Shown here: positions 58,801-64,000 of the stretch, piece after piece
How the letters are laid out: each line of letters begins with the position of its first letter
How positions within the stretch are numbered: position 1 is the first letter of the stretch
Assembly (NCBI RefSeq): GCF_905220565.1
Contig: NC_059397.1
Span: forward strand, 17,609,001-17,673,000
From: Melitaea cinxia
Taxonomy: Eukaryota > Arthropoda > Insecta > Lepidoptera > Nymphalidae
Length of the DNA stretch: 64,000 nucleotides
Reading direction: 5' to 3'
Made by a program: the position numbers and the translations under genes
Notes under the pieces: generated by a model
Seen by the model: the letters and a program-made list of their open reading frames with translations, nothing else
Told to the model about the DNA's origin: nothing
The model's database searches: none

Positions 58801-61160
58801 ACTTCGTCGTGGGCTTTTTTAAATACACGTTTCATTACAAACGAACGAAACTCGCCGGTAAAGCTGCTTGGTGCTGTCATTATGAACACTGAAATTTTTG
58901 TTAAATTATTTCATTACAATATTGGCAATTATTTATTTTTTAGGCAGAACAGTTAGTAATAATTTTATTATTATTTTATACATCAATTAAACGATTACGA
59001 ATACTGATTTTTTCCTTAAAATATATTACAAAATTTTGCAATTATAATTTTTTTATGATATAAATACTTTATTAAAACAATTAATTTAATCTATTTATGT
59101 TTAACCAAAAAATAAATTGGATCACTGAAACTAAAAGTATACGTACTTGATTAGCATATAGGTAATATACACATTTTTCAACATTTAATTTCCTAAACAT
59201 GGACATAAAAATATACATGAAACTACATACCTGTTTGCTCACAGCAGGCTGCAAACAATTTTCCATCGGGGCTGAACTTAACTGCATTTACCTGTTGCTT
59301 GAACTTGTACCTATGTATCACTGTGCAAGTCAACAGACTGATCATTTGAGCTTCACCCTCTGAAATTACATAAGAATTATTAGTACATTTTAAACAAAGT
59401 ATAAATATTATTAAACAAGAAAAAAATTACTGAGTGAGATGATTCCAGTACTGACATATATTATCGTTATAAATATGTATAGTTATTTAGCAAACAAATT
59501 TTTTAAATGAATAATAATAATTACTATTAGGCCTTTCAATTTAGGTTAATTTTAACTATTTAAACTTAATTTTAAAGGCCTCATAAATCTAGTCAAAGCA
59601 GCTACTACTCAGTAAAAAGTAACAGTTAAGTTAGTTTAACCCAGGGGTGGATCCACAGTTGTTGCCACGGGTGGGCATGCCCACAATATTTTCCCTTGAC
59701 TATTATTTTATGTAAATATGGAATTACAGGACTTAAAAAACCCTCGATTACTTTGATTACTTTATGAAATTATGAAAGAGCTGGCCTAAAAAAAAGGTCA
59801 GCCGATTAGTTTCACTCCTTAATCAAAATGACATGGGTCTGCACACAACCCTAAATCAGGTCTGACTTCCTCCAACGACTTTTTCCATACCTATGATGTG
59901 CAGTAAAAATAAAGTAATAATTTCAAGTCATTTATGAGTCATGATCGTTTATAAATGAGTTTGCACTTCGACTAGCATTTTGCAGATTTTCAGGTGGCTG
60001 TGACCACAATCTTTTATGAGAACTGGATCTGCTCTTGATTTAAACTAAGTTAATAAATAGTACACGATTAAGTCCCCAAAACATGTTTTTAAAATGTACA
60101 TTGTAGTGGTATCTAAAAAAATTATAATTTTAATTTTTAAAATGACTGAATGAATGAAAAATAGGAAGTGATTGAGTACGTCTAATCTATATGCATATCA
60201 TATTAATTGTTTTCAATTATCACTAACTAAATGTTATAAGACAAAATTGTAGTATAAAAGTATTAAATGAGAACTATAGAAAAAGAATGAAGAAATATTT
60301 AGGAGGCAGAACTATTAACAAACTTGTATTAATATCCCATTTAAGCTATATAAGAAAAATTAATTACAGAAATGTATATTCTTGACAGGACAAAATTAAA
60401 AATAATAAAATGCTAATGTTGGCAAGATCAGCCTGTACCTTAAAAATGGTTAGGGATTATAATAGATAAAAAATACCTACTTTCATTTATAGCAAGAAGA
60501 ATTGAGCCATTTGGAGACACATCTATAGCTGTATAGTTGAAATGGCTCTCCACCGGCAGGGTGTTGCTTTTGTTACTGAAAAACGAACATTTTTAATTAA
60601 AAAAACTGCTTAACAATTACAATAACTACTAATTGTTGTGTGCCAGTTGTTCAAAATTTAAATCAAAACAAATGGAAAATAATTTACAGATGTTAGGGTC
60701 GATCTACTAAAACGGACACTAACATTTATAGCACATCACAACTAATTACTATAATAAAATCATTGAATCTTTGATTAGAAAGTTAAAGCTTAGTTAGATT
60801 ATGTAAATAATACAAAAATTACATTTTTGGTATATATGTGATAATAGTAAAAAGTTGTTATGTCTTTGAAAATAACGTTTAATTTTGAAAGATAAATAAA
60901 ATAAACACGTGAAAAATACTTACTGTTTAAGATTATAAATAGTAATTTTATTACCGACGGGACTGATAACACAATTTCCATCATTTGTAAATATTATATC
61001 ACCGCGTCGATACACTGTACCGAGGAGATTTTGAAACTGAAATAATATTAAAACAAAAACGTAAACACACAATTTATACTGTTCATTATTTGAATTTGAA
61101 ACAATAGTAATTGAAGAGTAAGTAAGAACTGTGAATACGAACCTTGTAATTAAACTTCAT
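39798..61160 (-). CDS. pwp2: PWP2/UTP1 homologue, complete 17-exon gene
   Basis: Periodic tryptophan protein 2 (UTP1), a WD-repeat scaffold of the UTP-B part of the small-subunit processome, needed in the nucleolus for early 18S rRNA processing. Start ATG 61160-61158, stop TAA 39800-39798. Coding exons sum to 2760 bases, 919 residues, the length I recall for the human protein. Order: MKFNYK/FQNLLGTVYRRGD amino end, two sets of WD repeats (for example HDEVTCLDWSS, GDWIAFGCPNIGQLLVWEWQ, YIVTGGYDGKVKVWNT, SASWDKTVKLWN, GNITFFN, CYSADGSCILAGG), then a helical C-terminal region (exons 15-17) and an acidic SDSDSD end. All intron phases agree. Introns carry many transposable elements in both orientations, yet every exon is open. 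Two-fold spacing to the V-ATPase gene suggests a shared promoter region. Confidence 0.95.
40103..40382 (-). mobile_element. Helitron-like element, second subfamily, clean ends
   Basis: Minus 5' TCTATATATTAGTACGCG (40382) after A; 3' ...GGGCGATCACTAG (40103) before T. Body with GCGAAATTTCATACTCCTCC on + matches 8810-9135. In pwp2 intron 16. Confidence 0.68.
41328..41714 (+). other. Unrecognised 128-codon open frame in pwp2 intron 16
   Basis: Starts MLFIRKNMKFDGKPLRIGIL and runs to a stop at 41714. The opposite strand is also open for 81 codons (41258-41503). No motif, signal peptide or membrane helix recognised, no homologue recalled. Long for AT-rich DNA, but it has no splice or expression signal I can see. 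Probably a relic of an insertion or chance. Confidence 0.2.
41880..42140 (+). repeat. S1 SINE lacking its tRNA head
   Basis: GGTTTCCCCACCGTGCCTCG, GAGAGCACGTTAAGC, GAGCGTGGTGGATCAAGCTC and CAGCAGTGGGATATTACATG. 5' truncated before box B. Confidence 0.75.
42147..42290 (-). pseudogene. Decayed duplicate of pwp2 exon 16 (3' part)
   Basis: On + ACATTTTATTAAGCTAAGAATATTTG parallels ACATTTTACTAAGCTGAGAATATTTG of the exon 16 donor side, and AAAGCCAGTAAAATACTAGG, TTATGCTTTACTCAGACAGG, AAGATGTTCCAAG follow in the same order as the exon. Small indels break the frame and the donor GTAAGT has become GTAACG, so it is dead. Confidence 0.75.
42295..42435 (-). repeat. S3 SINE fragment
   Basis: On + CGCTTCACACTCAACGGCC, ACACAATACACAGGCACGCC, CAGACCACAACAAACATCT, collinear with 700-845. 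Lies between exon 16 and its decayed duplicate. Confidence 0.7.
42474..42678 (-). CDS. pwp2: pwp2 exon 16
   Basis: Residues 808-876: QLTVSNLEADYAHRLMNSIA, RLLEDSIHLEHLLIWIKHLV, SVLLALEKNLTVKYSQLSK. Acceptor CTGCCACAG, donor GTAAGT. Part of the helical C-terminal domain. Confidence 0.92.
42784..42808 (+). repeat. (CTT)n microsatellite
   Basis: Eight or so CTT units in pwp2 intron 15. Confidence 0.85.
43047..43349 (+). repeat. Family B element with 11-bp target duplication at the exon 15 donor
   Basis: Exact AACATACTGTC at 43036-43046 and 43350-43360. 5' truncated (starts CCTCTCTTCCCGTGGG), 3' tail (ATG)n at 43332-43349. On the pwp2 strand the duplicated bases read GACAGTATGTT, that is the last four exon bases and the donor. 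Confidence 0.9.
43357..43505 (-). CDS. pwp2: pwp2 exon 15
   Basis: Residues 758-808: RPFRLETQSTPLAVRQLLQA, SWGEALLAALQLNTHELIQR, CVEAVPPSD. GC-rich compared with all other exons (many CTG, CAG, GCG codons). Donor GTATGT at 43356-43351 lies inside the target-site duplication of an inserted family B element. Confidence 0.92.
43807..43840 (+). repeat. Long poly-A run
   Basis: About 30 As after AAAATT, immediately before a family C repeat. Confidence 0.85.
43841..44065 (+). repeat. Family C repeat
   Basis: CTGAGGTAGGGCACAGCTGG to TTACCATCAGGTGAGCCATA and an A run; internal piece missing compared with 9500-9818. Confidence 0.8.
44232..46252 (-). mobile_element. Non-autonomous Helitron with five 282-bp repeats, in pwp2 intron 14
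   Basis: 5' TCTATAATATATATAAAAGC at 46252 after A; 3' hairpin GCGGGCGAAGCCGCGG and CTAG ending at 44232 before T. Same architecture as 12166-14774 but with five tandem units, without the nested insert, and with a partial second head at about 44450-44480 (CGCCTGCGACTACGTCCGCG). Confidence 0.8.
44864..46240 (+). repeat. 282-bp tandem array, about 4.9 units
   Basis: Unit starts at 44864, 45147, 45429, 45712 and 45994 (spacing 283, 282, 283, 282). Same unit as at 12821-14745. Confidence 0.93.
46352..46557 (-). repeat. MITE-like repeat, family A
   Basis: AATGAATGTGCCTTAGACTA, TTACGAAACGTAACTCTC, ATCACACTTTTCGTAACGCT, ending GTAGAATAGTTTTACTTAAA. In pwp2 intron 14. Confidence 0.75.
46734..46843 (-). 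CDS. pwp2: pwp2 exon 14
   Basis: Residues 722-758: VRVHCVRFSPTGENFAVAAT, EGLLIYSQNAGLDGSF. Donor GTATAT, weaker than its neighbours. Intron 14 after it is 3.2 kb with a Helitron. Confidence 0.92.
46919..47188 (-). repeat. Family C repeat filling pwp2 intron 13
   Basis: Minus-strand copy, from AACTGAGGTAGGGCAGCAGG at 47186 to the GCCGACCTAGTC end near 46920. It makes up about three quarters of the 362-base intron; only 17 bases separate it from the exon 13 donor. Confidence 0.82.
47206..47349 (-). CDS. pwp2: pwp2 exon 13
   Basis: Residues 674-721: DVINRRFLTEFGNMALVEER, GDVNIRLPGVKAGDMADRNV, KPE. Donor GTATGT. The following 362-base intron is mostly a family C repeat. Confidence 0.92.
47388..47586 (-). 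mobile_element. Short non-autonomous Helitron
   Basis: Reverse copy of 3579-3780: 3' end CTAG at 47388 with hairpin GGCGATACGAAGTTCGCC, 5' TCTATAATATAAAAATGAGT near 47586. In pwp2 intron 12. Confidence 0.75.
47700..47920. mobile_element. GC-rich 221-bp insert with 14-bp target duplication
   Basis: Exact TAGTGATCGATCGT at 47686-47699 and 47921-47934. The insert is much more GC-rich than the surroundings and open in two frames (for example SRRSLMRRALVWANAGGIME). It ends GGGGTTTTT on +. It may be a truncated piece of a non-LTR retrotransposon coding region; I do not recognise the family. Confidence 0.7.
48458..48605 (-). CDS. pwp2: pwp2 exon 12
   Basis: Residues 624-673: AFTTICYSADGSCILAGGNS, KNVCLYSIKESVLIKKFVIT, QNRSLDAVN. 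Donor GTGAGT. Confidence 0.93.
48640..48900 (+). repeat. Family C repeat
   Basis: GACTGAGGTAGGGCACAGC to CATCAGGTGAGCCGAACGC. In pwp2 intron 11, beginning about 35 bases before the exon 12 acceptor on the gene strand. Confidence 0.82.
48971..49187 (-). repeat. MITE-like repeat, family A (pyrimidine-module variant)
   Basis: GAGTGTGCTTTAGACCACAC, TGAAGTAAAACTTCTG and TTGAAGAAGTTTTACTTCAA at the ends; core AGAGAGAAAGAAAATG instead of the CGAAGCGAACGG module. Confidence 0.78.
49354..49499 (-). CDS. pwp2: pwp2 exon 11
   Basis: Residues 576-624: IAVSTLDGNITFFNVTTCDQ, TGSVEGRNDLGSGRADTDLI, TPEKMLKTK. Donor GTGAGT. Confidence 0.92.
49646..49837 (-). CDS. pwp2: pwp2 exon 10
   Basis: Residues 512-575: VLGGHEAPVACLSFSPILSS, SASWDKTVKLWNCIETSSEC, DALQVAFRPDGEE. 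Acceptor TTTCCAG. Its acceptor and first codons recur as decayed copies at 50029, 50866, 50972 and 51126. Confidence 0.93.
50029..50135 (-). pseudogene. Decayed duplicate of the pwp2 exon 10 acceptor region
   Basis: On + AAGCTACTGGCGCTTCATGACC, TTAGTACCTTAAAACAG and GGCTTAGTTCCTGTT align with exon 10 start and intron 9 at 49807-49890, with the acceptor AG retained in diverged form. About 220 bp upstream of the true exon. Confidence 0.75.
50148..50289 (-). mobile_element. Short Helitron
   Basis: 3' end CTAG at 50148 with GGGCGAATCCGTAGGGC hairpin; 5' TCTATATTAATATAATAAAG at 50289. In pwp2 intron 9. Confidence 0.6.
50655..50802 (-). CDS. pwp2: pwp2 exon 9
   Basis: Residues 462-511: RYRNFRTLTSPSLVQFGCVA, LDSSSELCAAGGHDVFEIFI, WSIKFGKLLE. 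Acceptor TTATTTCTAG, donor GTAAGA. Confidence 0.92.
50866..51180 (-). pseudogene. Three more decayed copies of the exon 10 acceptor region in intron 8
   Basis: AAGCTACTGGGGATTTATGG (50874), GTTCCAGGTGTTTCATGGAC (50979) and AACTACTAGTACCTACTTCA (51129), each followed by CTCCTGGTA, resemble CTACTGGCGCTTCATGG / CCTAGTACCTGG at the exon 10 start. The last two also share AGATATGATTATT. Not coding. Confidence 0.55.
51303..51555 (-). CDS. pwp2: pwp2 exon 8
   Basis: Residues 378-462: EQYVMKQQGHSLDMTCLAYS, YIVTGGYDGKVKVWNTTSGF, STVTSIEFSANKKFFVSSSL, DGTVRCYDLT. Two WD blades, very conserved. Donor GTAAGT. Confidence 0.95.
52032..52190 (+). mobile_element. Helitron-like fragment
   Basis: TCTATATATATAAAAATCTG, GTCGCGATGTTTATCCGGG, ACCACTGGACAGATTTTAAT and GCTGTACGAAGTTCGCCAC. 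No clear CTAG end, so only the 5' part is typical. Confidence 0.5.
52213..52380 (-). CDS. pwp2: pwp2 exon 7
   Basis: Residues 322-378: FTSGIFFLHEMPDVNLIHTL, RISSISMSPQGDWIAFGCPN, GQLLVWEWQ. Intron 6 before it (52381-58074) is 5.7 kb and holds the intact LINE. Donor GTAAGT. Confidence 0.92.
52438..52568 (+). repeat. MITE-like repeat, family A, partial
   Basis: GTTGATCGGGTGAAGCGAAC followed by the pyrimidine module CTTTCTCTCTTTCTCCCATA, so this copy joins both known internal modules. Confidence 0.7.
53438..56407 (-). CDS. LINE ORF2: AP-type endonuclease plus reverse transcriptase
   Basis: 989 residues, no break. Endonuclease about 29-243: HINIRSL, LTEVNIS (catalytic E64), ICALYRPP, LIGDVNIDL, CIDHIFV, TVMADHRMI. 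Reverse transcriptase about 470-745: LIRPIFKKGSADQYSNYRPI, QFGFRPKKS, LLLFIDYSKAFDTLKH (motif A), GTAQGSVIGPLHYLTYVND, QYADDTCL (motif C, YADD at about 693-696). C-terminal region with YLGVVVDDRLNW and a basic tail. It makes target-primed cDNA of the element. All catalytic residues I can check are present, so it may be active. Frames on + at 54831-55460 are shadows. Confidence 0.92.
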   Translation of the reverse strand: MANNNVNSEIFDCPNLGYYLSIIPPKNNFSVIHINIRSLIKNYPQLLCHVSKNQNQIDVIVLTEVNISEHLSSMFNIKGYAMYTKLREKRKGGGIIIYVRENHCFSVCTHHTFHTECLIGKITTSHNLSVTICALYRPPNNSKYHFLKSELPQILGKHYYDQNFILIGDVNIDLKNKDVTTERYMNLLSEEGLQRIISDYTRIETTKGRISKTCIDHIFVRNCAEELCSAVLGTVMADHRMIIATFTGVRTIQRAEKIISYIDKKKLNNELNKIDWKITESMNCPNQIYNYISSTFNDAYTRSTLTKKISINSKRNQHKWINDKIKDKCNETDKLFIRCLKDPTNRLLRLEYNNLRNKTHKLINKSRNKYISDLILLNKNDPRKTWKVLNSLMGKITKSIDDIILKAFKKYTIDENVIAKNFANEFKKSVNDIVPQCNTPLLDKKHYLINEDKTMLFKKAKSRDIYKIIKSLNPRKAPGIDKIRALDLIAIGDKIVNSIKKLINVSVMQGIYPSELKSGLIRPIFKKGSADQYSNYRPITLLPIINKIVEKYIAGQIYNFYESNNILTNTQFGFRPKKSTSILLTEFTDAINSHLDSKKHVLLLFIDYSKAFDTLKHDQLAERLDATGIRGPLLEWCKDYLSNRSYSVKVGDTISDAVNVNIGTAQGSVIGPLHYLTYVNDAKNVLKYCQIYQYADDTCLISGDRNIEIALQNLQTDFTALSMWSHDAGLVLNANKTKLIHVRSAYNTRGLKNIELIAHNHSCLHRSQGKQCAGRCERIEQVGNAMYLGVVVDDRLNWAPHIEMICDRLRALLSKIRVLKNKVSLKTLRNLYISLGDSIISYGITSYGRTYTTYLSKIYDLQIRLLKQIVPNKVKIKFKENYRALFGYCDVMPIFEKVECALLIYQFLNSQRFLMPLDAKIVTRRTHQKDMITNTKTSNCYGRRTCSYLIPRIYNKLPVNFRNKLSVTNVKYKLKQYYAQNIRDEFESL
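56457..57473 (-). CDS. LINE ORF1: PHD-type zinc finger, coiled coil and FP-like C domain
   Basis: 338 residues from the first ATG; the Met at codon 14 (57434, MAPTKCDQCDKSITKK) fits better as the start because the zinc finger follows at once. Residues 18-68: C4HC3 pattern in KCDQC, HCSKC, VHANAEC, WTCDDC. Residues about 85-95 acidic, 120-190 predicted coiled coil (KIKVLEKRNESLENSN), then YLEIAGVPYEENEDLNQ and a basic C-terminal part ending in YKFIWASAEGNILVRKEHN, which resembles the FP25K-like domain seen in ORF1 of such elements. Role: RNA-binding chaperone of the retrotransposon particle. Confidence 0.85.
   Translation of the reverse strand: MCFVNKNLKLPSIMAPTKCDQCDKSITKKNPGVHCSKCGIVVHANAECASLTNKQLSVIKAKNLEWTCDDCVSRSPQRSSLIVPEDDEQEEEIEQIPKTKEVNIDIRRMIENISKNIEKAVKKQLVELEKAMEYCSNKVDEYAEEMAAFRTKIKVLEKRNESLENSNKCLNLKMMAMEQRINEDRQKTLVNYLEIAGVPYEENEDLNQITKIIANKLDKNIGDVKSIERIKGKTDGIITLELHNNSEPASWVKSSKAAKLKLCELMPKANTNNAQKNVLVRHALTTYNKTLLYKTKQRLSETYKFIWASAEGNILVRKEHNSKIKVVRFEEDIVQLLS
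57640..57965. repeat. Insert with inverted ends, split by a second element
   Basis: Outer parts: left CATCCAATAATTACGTGAGC, CCCCTCTCCCC; right TTGCCCCTCCCCATACGTGA. The similar CCCC...ACGTGAG blocks on both sides suggest a host element interrupted at 57700-57880. Confidence 0.4.
57705..57880 (-). repeat. LINE-tail/SINE element with (GATTTT)n end
   Basis: On + AAAATCAAAATCAAAAACAG, TTCATTCAAATAGGCCCC, AAGAGCACTGTCGAATCGTC and AATCGGCAAGAAACTCCAC. Sense is minus with a (GATTTT)n 3' tail, a tail type of L2/CR1-like elements common in Lepidoptera. Confidence 0.65.
58075..58249 (-). CDS. pwp2: pwp2 exon 6
   Basis: Residues 264-322: ESDKDEEMDIKSEKVEDDKR, LQYNKLGRHYIGDAIRNAHH, AAAYHKGTKILVTG. Its acceptor TCGTTTTTATTTACAG uses the T-rich end of a family A repeat as pyrimidine tract. 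Donor GTGAGT. Confidence 0.9.
58259..58345 (-). repeat. Family A fragment forming the exon 6 pyrimidine tract
   Basis: On minus CATAGCCAGTTACGTTTCGT, then TTTACTTCAGTCGTGTCGTC, TAAAGCACTCTCG and Ts running straight into ATTTACAG of exon 6. Takes up nearly half of the 205-base intron 5. Confidence 0.75.
58455..58888 (-). CDS. pwp2: pwp2 exon 5
   Basis: Residues 119-263, the longest exon. WD repeats around HDEVTCLDWSSCGKLLAVGS and GHTDKIVGVFFEKGSLDL, QICLWEASID, then a lysine-rich and acidic linker (HKKRRKLQKENDLQEDEVDE). Phase 0 out, donor GTGAGT. Confidence 0.93.
59231..59359 (-). CDS. pwp2: pwp2 exon 4
   Basis: Residues 76-119: KGEAQMISLLTCTVIHRYKF, KQQVNAVKFSPDGKLFAACC, EQT. Acceptor AATTTCAG, donor GTATGT. 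Intron 3 (59360-60480) shows no repeat I can name; 59640-59720 is locally GC-rich. Confidence 0.9.
60481..60575 (-). CDS. pwp2: pwp2 exon 3
   Basis: Residues 44-76: NKSNTLPVESHFNYTAIDVS, PNGSILLAINE. Acceptor TTTTTCAG, donor GTAGGT. Phase 1 out. Confidence 0.9.
60924..61036 (-). CDS. pwp2: pwp2 exon 2
   Basis: Residues 7-44. Acceptor TTATTTCAG is short because intron 1 is only 106 bases. Codes FQNLLGTVYRRGDIIFTNDG, NCVISPVGNKITIYNLK. Phase 2 out, donor GTAAGT. Confidence 0.92.
61143..61160 (-). CDS. pwp2: pwp2 exon 1 (coding part)
   Basis: Residues 1-6, MKFNYK. Donor GTTCGT at 61142 is weak but the join to exon 2 restores the highly conserved MKFxYxFxNLLGTVYRRG start, which fixes the ATG. 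Confidence 0.88.
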
Positions 61161-62215
61161 TTTGTCACTCTTTTAATTCTTAATAGTATTTATTATTGCT
61201 ATATACGGTTATATAGTAACTGTAACATAAGCAACAACATAACCAACAAAACACGGCGACATGGCTTTGGCCTTTGACAATTACAGTCGATATGCCATGT
61301 GTTGGTTGACACTGACATTAAATGATCGTCAAGTTTTACGACATAATCTGTATTTAGTCTTAAAAAATTGGAAATAGCGTGAAGAAATGAAGTTAAAAGC
61401 TTAAAACAACAAAAATGGATTTAATCGTATATATTTTATTCTTTACTTTTGTGAATTATGAGAAATATTAAACTTTTTACACATACAATTGATAATTAAA
61501 CAATGAAGTTTCTAAGTTACGCTTTGAAAGCTTTTTGAAGGCATATTATTTATCAATAAGCTTTATTCTATTACAAAGATCTATATTGATTTCAATAAAA
61601 ATATGGCTGTTATATAAATAAATTTATATATTCTCAAATTATAAATACGTCTCGAAGTATATAATTAAGATAAAATTATTTTACTTAATTGTCATTTCCA
61701 CCTATTTTAAATTTAGCGCTAACTTTCGTGGCAACATCAAATATCATCAATACATTTACTTTTTTTAATATTATAATAAATTTTAAATAATGTTTCAAAT
61801 TCCACTTATGATAATACAACTTAATTGAAATTTAGAATTGTTAAAGATTGAAAGAGGTTTTTTCTAATTTTATCTTTGCATTCAATTTTATTAAAAAGTA
61901 TCAAAACGATCAGACAGAACATGCGCAGAGCATATTTGCTGGCCAGCGATCCACATCAATGTTCTACGTCACACCTCTGCGAAATTCTCAGCTCAAGATT
62001 GGTTGCGCATTTAGGAAATGACGTGCACTCGCCAATCAGAAGTTAGGGCATATCGAGTACTGCCTTGAACATCAATCGTCATATGACCCATTCTATCGAG
62101 TCTGCAAAGCTTGGGCCATATTTGTCTGTGCTAAAATAGTTTCGTGGAGTGAGTGTGTGCAGATAGTCATCACAGTTTTTGGGACCTGTAAATACTCCCA
62201 CATTTCAAAATCAAA
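61161..62215. promoter_or_regulatory. Divergent promoter region pwp2 / Vha16
   Basis: 1055 bases between the two start codons, containing both 5' UTRs and promoters. Near the Vha16 side: TACGTCAC (61965-61972) and TGACGTGC (62019-62026), both with the CRE core; ATTGG (61998) and CCAAT (62032), a CCAAT pair in opposite directions; ATGCGCA (61921). No TATA box at a convincing position. Near pwp2, 61161-61330 has no motif I can name. 61380-61900 is AT-rich without features. Confidence 0.6.
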
Positions 62216-62288
62216 ATGGCTGAAACAAATCCCATCTATGGACCCTTCTTCGGAGTTATGGGGGCGGCGTCTGCTATCATTTTTAGTG
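62216..62288 (+). CDS. Vha16-1: V-ATPase 16-kDa proteolipid subunit c, first coding exon
   Basis: MAETNPIYGPFFGVMGAASA then IIFS, the near-invariant amino end and start of the first membrane helix of subunit c, which forms the proton-carrying c ring of the V-ATPase in vacuolar, endosomal and apical membranes. ATG in good context (TCAAAATGG). The exon ends after the first base of an alanine codon (G/GT at 62288/62289), donor GTATGT, phase 1. A frame that reads on into the intron is a shadow. The remaining exons are beyond the window. In moths this pump energises the gut and sensory epithelia. Orthology to the -1 paralogue is inferred. Confidence 0.92.
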
Positions 62289-64000
62289 GTATGTACTTTT
62301 TGTGGATTGTCTTTATTGAAATGGCTGTCCTGTATTTGAACGAAAAACGACTTGGTTCTCTATCATCTTATTTTTTTCTCACGGTTCTACTAATGATTTA
62401 AGTTATACATAAAATTAAACACTACATTGCAAATATGGTTATTTTAGGAGTCCTAAATATAGGAATAGCCGCGCCTTGAAGCGTACGCTAAAACATAGAT
62501 AGTATGTACAGTAGAACTATTGTAAGTTTTTTAATGATGTTTATTAATGAATACGGTTATTTGGGACTTTCCTGGGCGTAGTATTGCGGTTAAAAAAGTT
62601 AATTGATCATCATGTGATTGATATTGTGCAGGGACATAGATAATTTTAATGTTGGCACAACTGTAACGTAGCGTAAATCCGGCAATGTCATATTTCGTGG
62701 AAAAACCATCTGAAAAGAATGTCCGATTCATAGATAAGTTACTGATGGCACTTTCGTTTGCACGAATTTGTTACAATAAACTCTGTTGACCTTATTGTCA
62801 TGAAAATCGATGATCGTGACATTAACACAAGTCAAAGATTTGACAAAAAAAAAAAACGATTTAACTTTACTCAAATGGAAGGAAAAATTCCAATAAGATG
62901 ACTACTTGAAGGTATACAATAACTTGACATCACATGATAGGCAACTTGATCATGTGACAAAGTCCTCAAGTTATAACTTGGGAACATTGGTATACTATAC
63001 TATACATGTATAAATGCACTGTACATACAGCTTAATACATTTGATTGTTACTCAATAAGTAATAATACATAATACAATGATATTTTTAATGCCTGTTAAA
63101 GTATAAAATCACATTTTATACTGCTAATACATTAGGATTAGATAATTTAACATTTAAATATCAGGGAATTACACATATTAACTGTTTGTAACATTTTATG
63201 TTTTCAGTACATTTATCAGTCATATGATCATGTTATAAGAATTTTAGGGATGTATAAAGTAATACTAAAAGAGCAATTATATTGACTATGGAAATATCAT
63301 GTCACATGACTAGTCATTCATAATTTAAACTTCTTCAATGATTTCAAAAGATATTATGGAGCTTAATAAATTAACCTATATAACCAATTTGCAGTAGGAA
63401 TTGTAAAAATTACTTAACACACTTATGAATAATAAATCACATGACTTAAGTCTTATAGTAGTCAATGAACTGGAAAGTTTGTGTTAAAGATTGGACAAGA
63501 TAGACTTGATACTTGATAATATAGTAACAAGACATTTCCAACAAGATAATTCTTTTCATAAATAAATTATCTCCTATACCTATATAATAGTGTAATTCAA
63601 ATTCACTTTATGTTTTAAGCCTTTTATATAGATTACAAGTTTATTCTTATTTTAGAACCTGAACTAAATATTTAGGTCATGGAAAAACCACACCCCTAAC
63701 TTTAATATTATATAATAATAATTAGTTTCTACCAAAATAAGGTTTGAAAAAAACTATCAATTTTTTTATAGTTGATAATTTAATCTCATTATAATAATTC
63801 ATTAATTATGTCCTTATGTTCCTAGAAACATTTTTTAAAAACTAATATAAACTGAAACAGCTACATATACTATAACATCCTAATAATTACTCATAATTGC
63901 TCTAATGCAGTGATAAAGATAAAATTATGCTAATATATAAATAAATAATGTTATTGTCTCTGCCCTTTTTTTTAAAATGTATATGTATTTTCTTTGAATA
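62289..64000 (+). other. Vha16 intron 1, 5' part, with a cluster of M-box octamers
   Basis: TCATGTGA at 62610-62617 and 62950-62957, TCACATGA at 62930-62937, 63302-63309 and 63437-63444. The pair at 62930 and 62950 forms a dyad (TCACATGAT ... ATCATGTGA). The rest is AT-rich with no exon or named repeat to the window end. Confidence 0.65.

Noticed and set aside
62157..62339. Alternative frame over the Vha16 start
   Set aside because: The frame starting at 62216 gives the near-invariant subunit c amino end; the other does not.

Overview
The window is genomic DNA of an insect, almost certainly a moth or butterfly (Lepidoptera). Its genes are split by GT-AG introns. It is AT-rich and dense with repeat types I associate with Lepidoptera: tRNA-derived SINEs, short TC...CTAG Helitrons, and elements carrying sequences like CCCGCGGCTTCGCCCGCG. 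Exon boundaries were derived by hand from splice signals, reading-frame phase and recalled family sequences; no database search was run.

Left half, 1-33353: the 3' part of a CD36-family gene on the + strand, best matched to sensory neuron membrane protein 2 (SNMP2). Its first exons lie upstream of the window. One exon (931-1099) is single. The six following exons lie in a unit of about 13.3 kb present twice in direct tandem (6718-20005 and 20006-33300). I see no length change between the copies except 8 versus 15 Ts at the junction. The join cuts into the last coding exon, so copy 1 has a chimeric C terminus and only copy 2 has the native end and stop.

Middle, 33354-39797: intergenic sequence with SINEs, Helitron fragments and a MITE-like repeat.

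Right, 61160 down to 39798 on the - strand: a complete 17-exon gene for PWP2/UTP1, a WD-repeat protein of the small-subunit processome. The summed coding exons give 919 residues. Its introns are full of inserts, including an apparently intact two-ORF non-LTR retrotransposon in intron 6, two-sided traces of SINE insertion at a splice donor, and decayed copies of its own exon edges.

Far right, from 62216 on the + strand: the first coding exon of the V-ATPase 16-kDa proteolipid (subunit c) gene, divergent from pwp2 across about 1.06 kb. Its first intron holds five exact TCACATGA/TCATGTGA octamers, the M-box type bound by MITF/TFE factors.

The three host genes are functionally unrelated: lipid or pheromone reception, ribosome assembly and organelle acidification. 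The notable biology is the SNMP2 partial tandem duplication and its splice-phase consequences, the splice sites built or copied by transposable elements in pwp2, and the M-box cluster in the V-ATPase intron.
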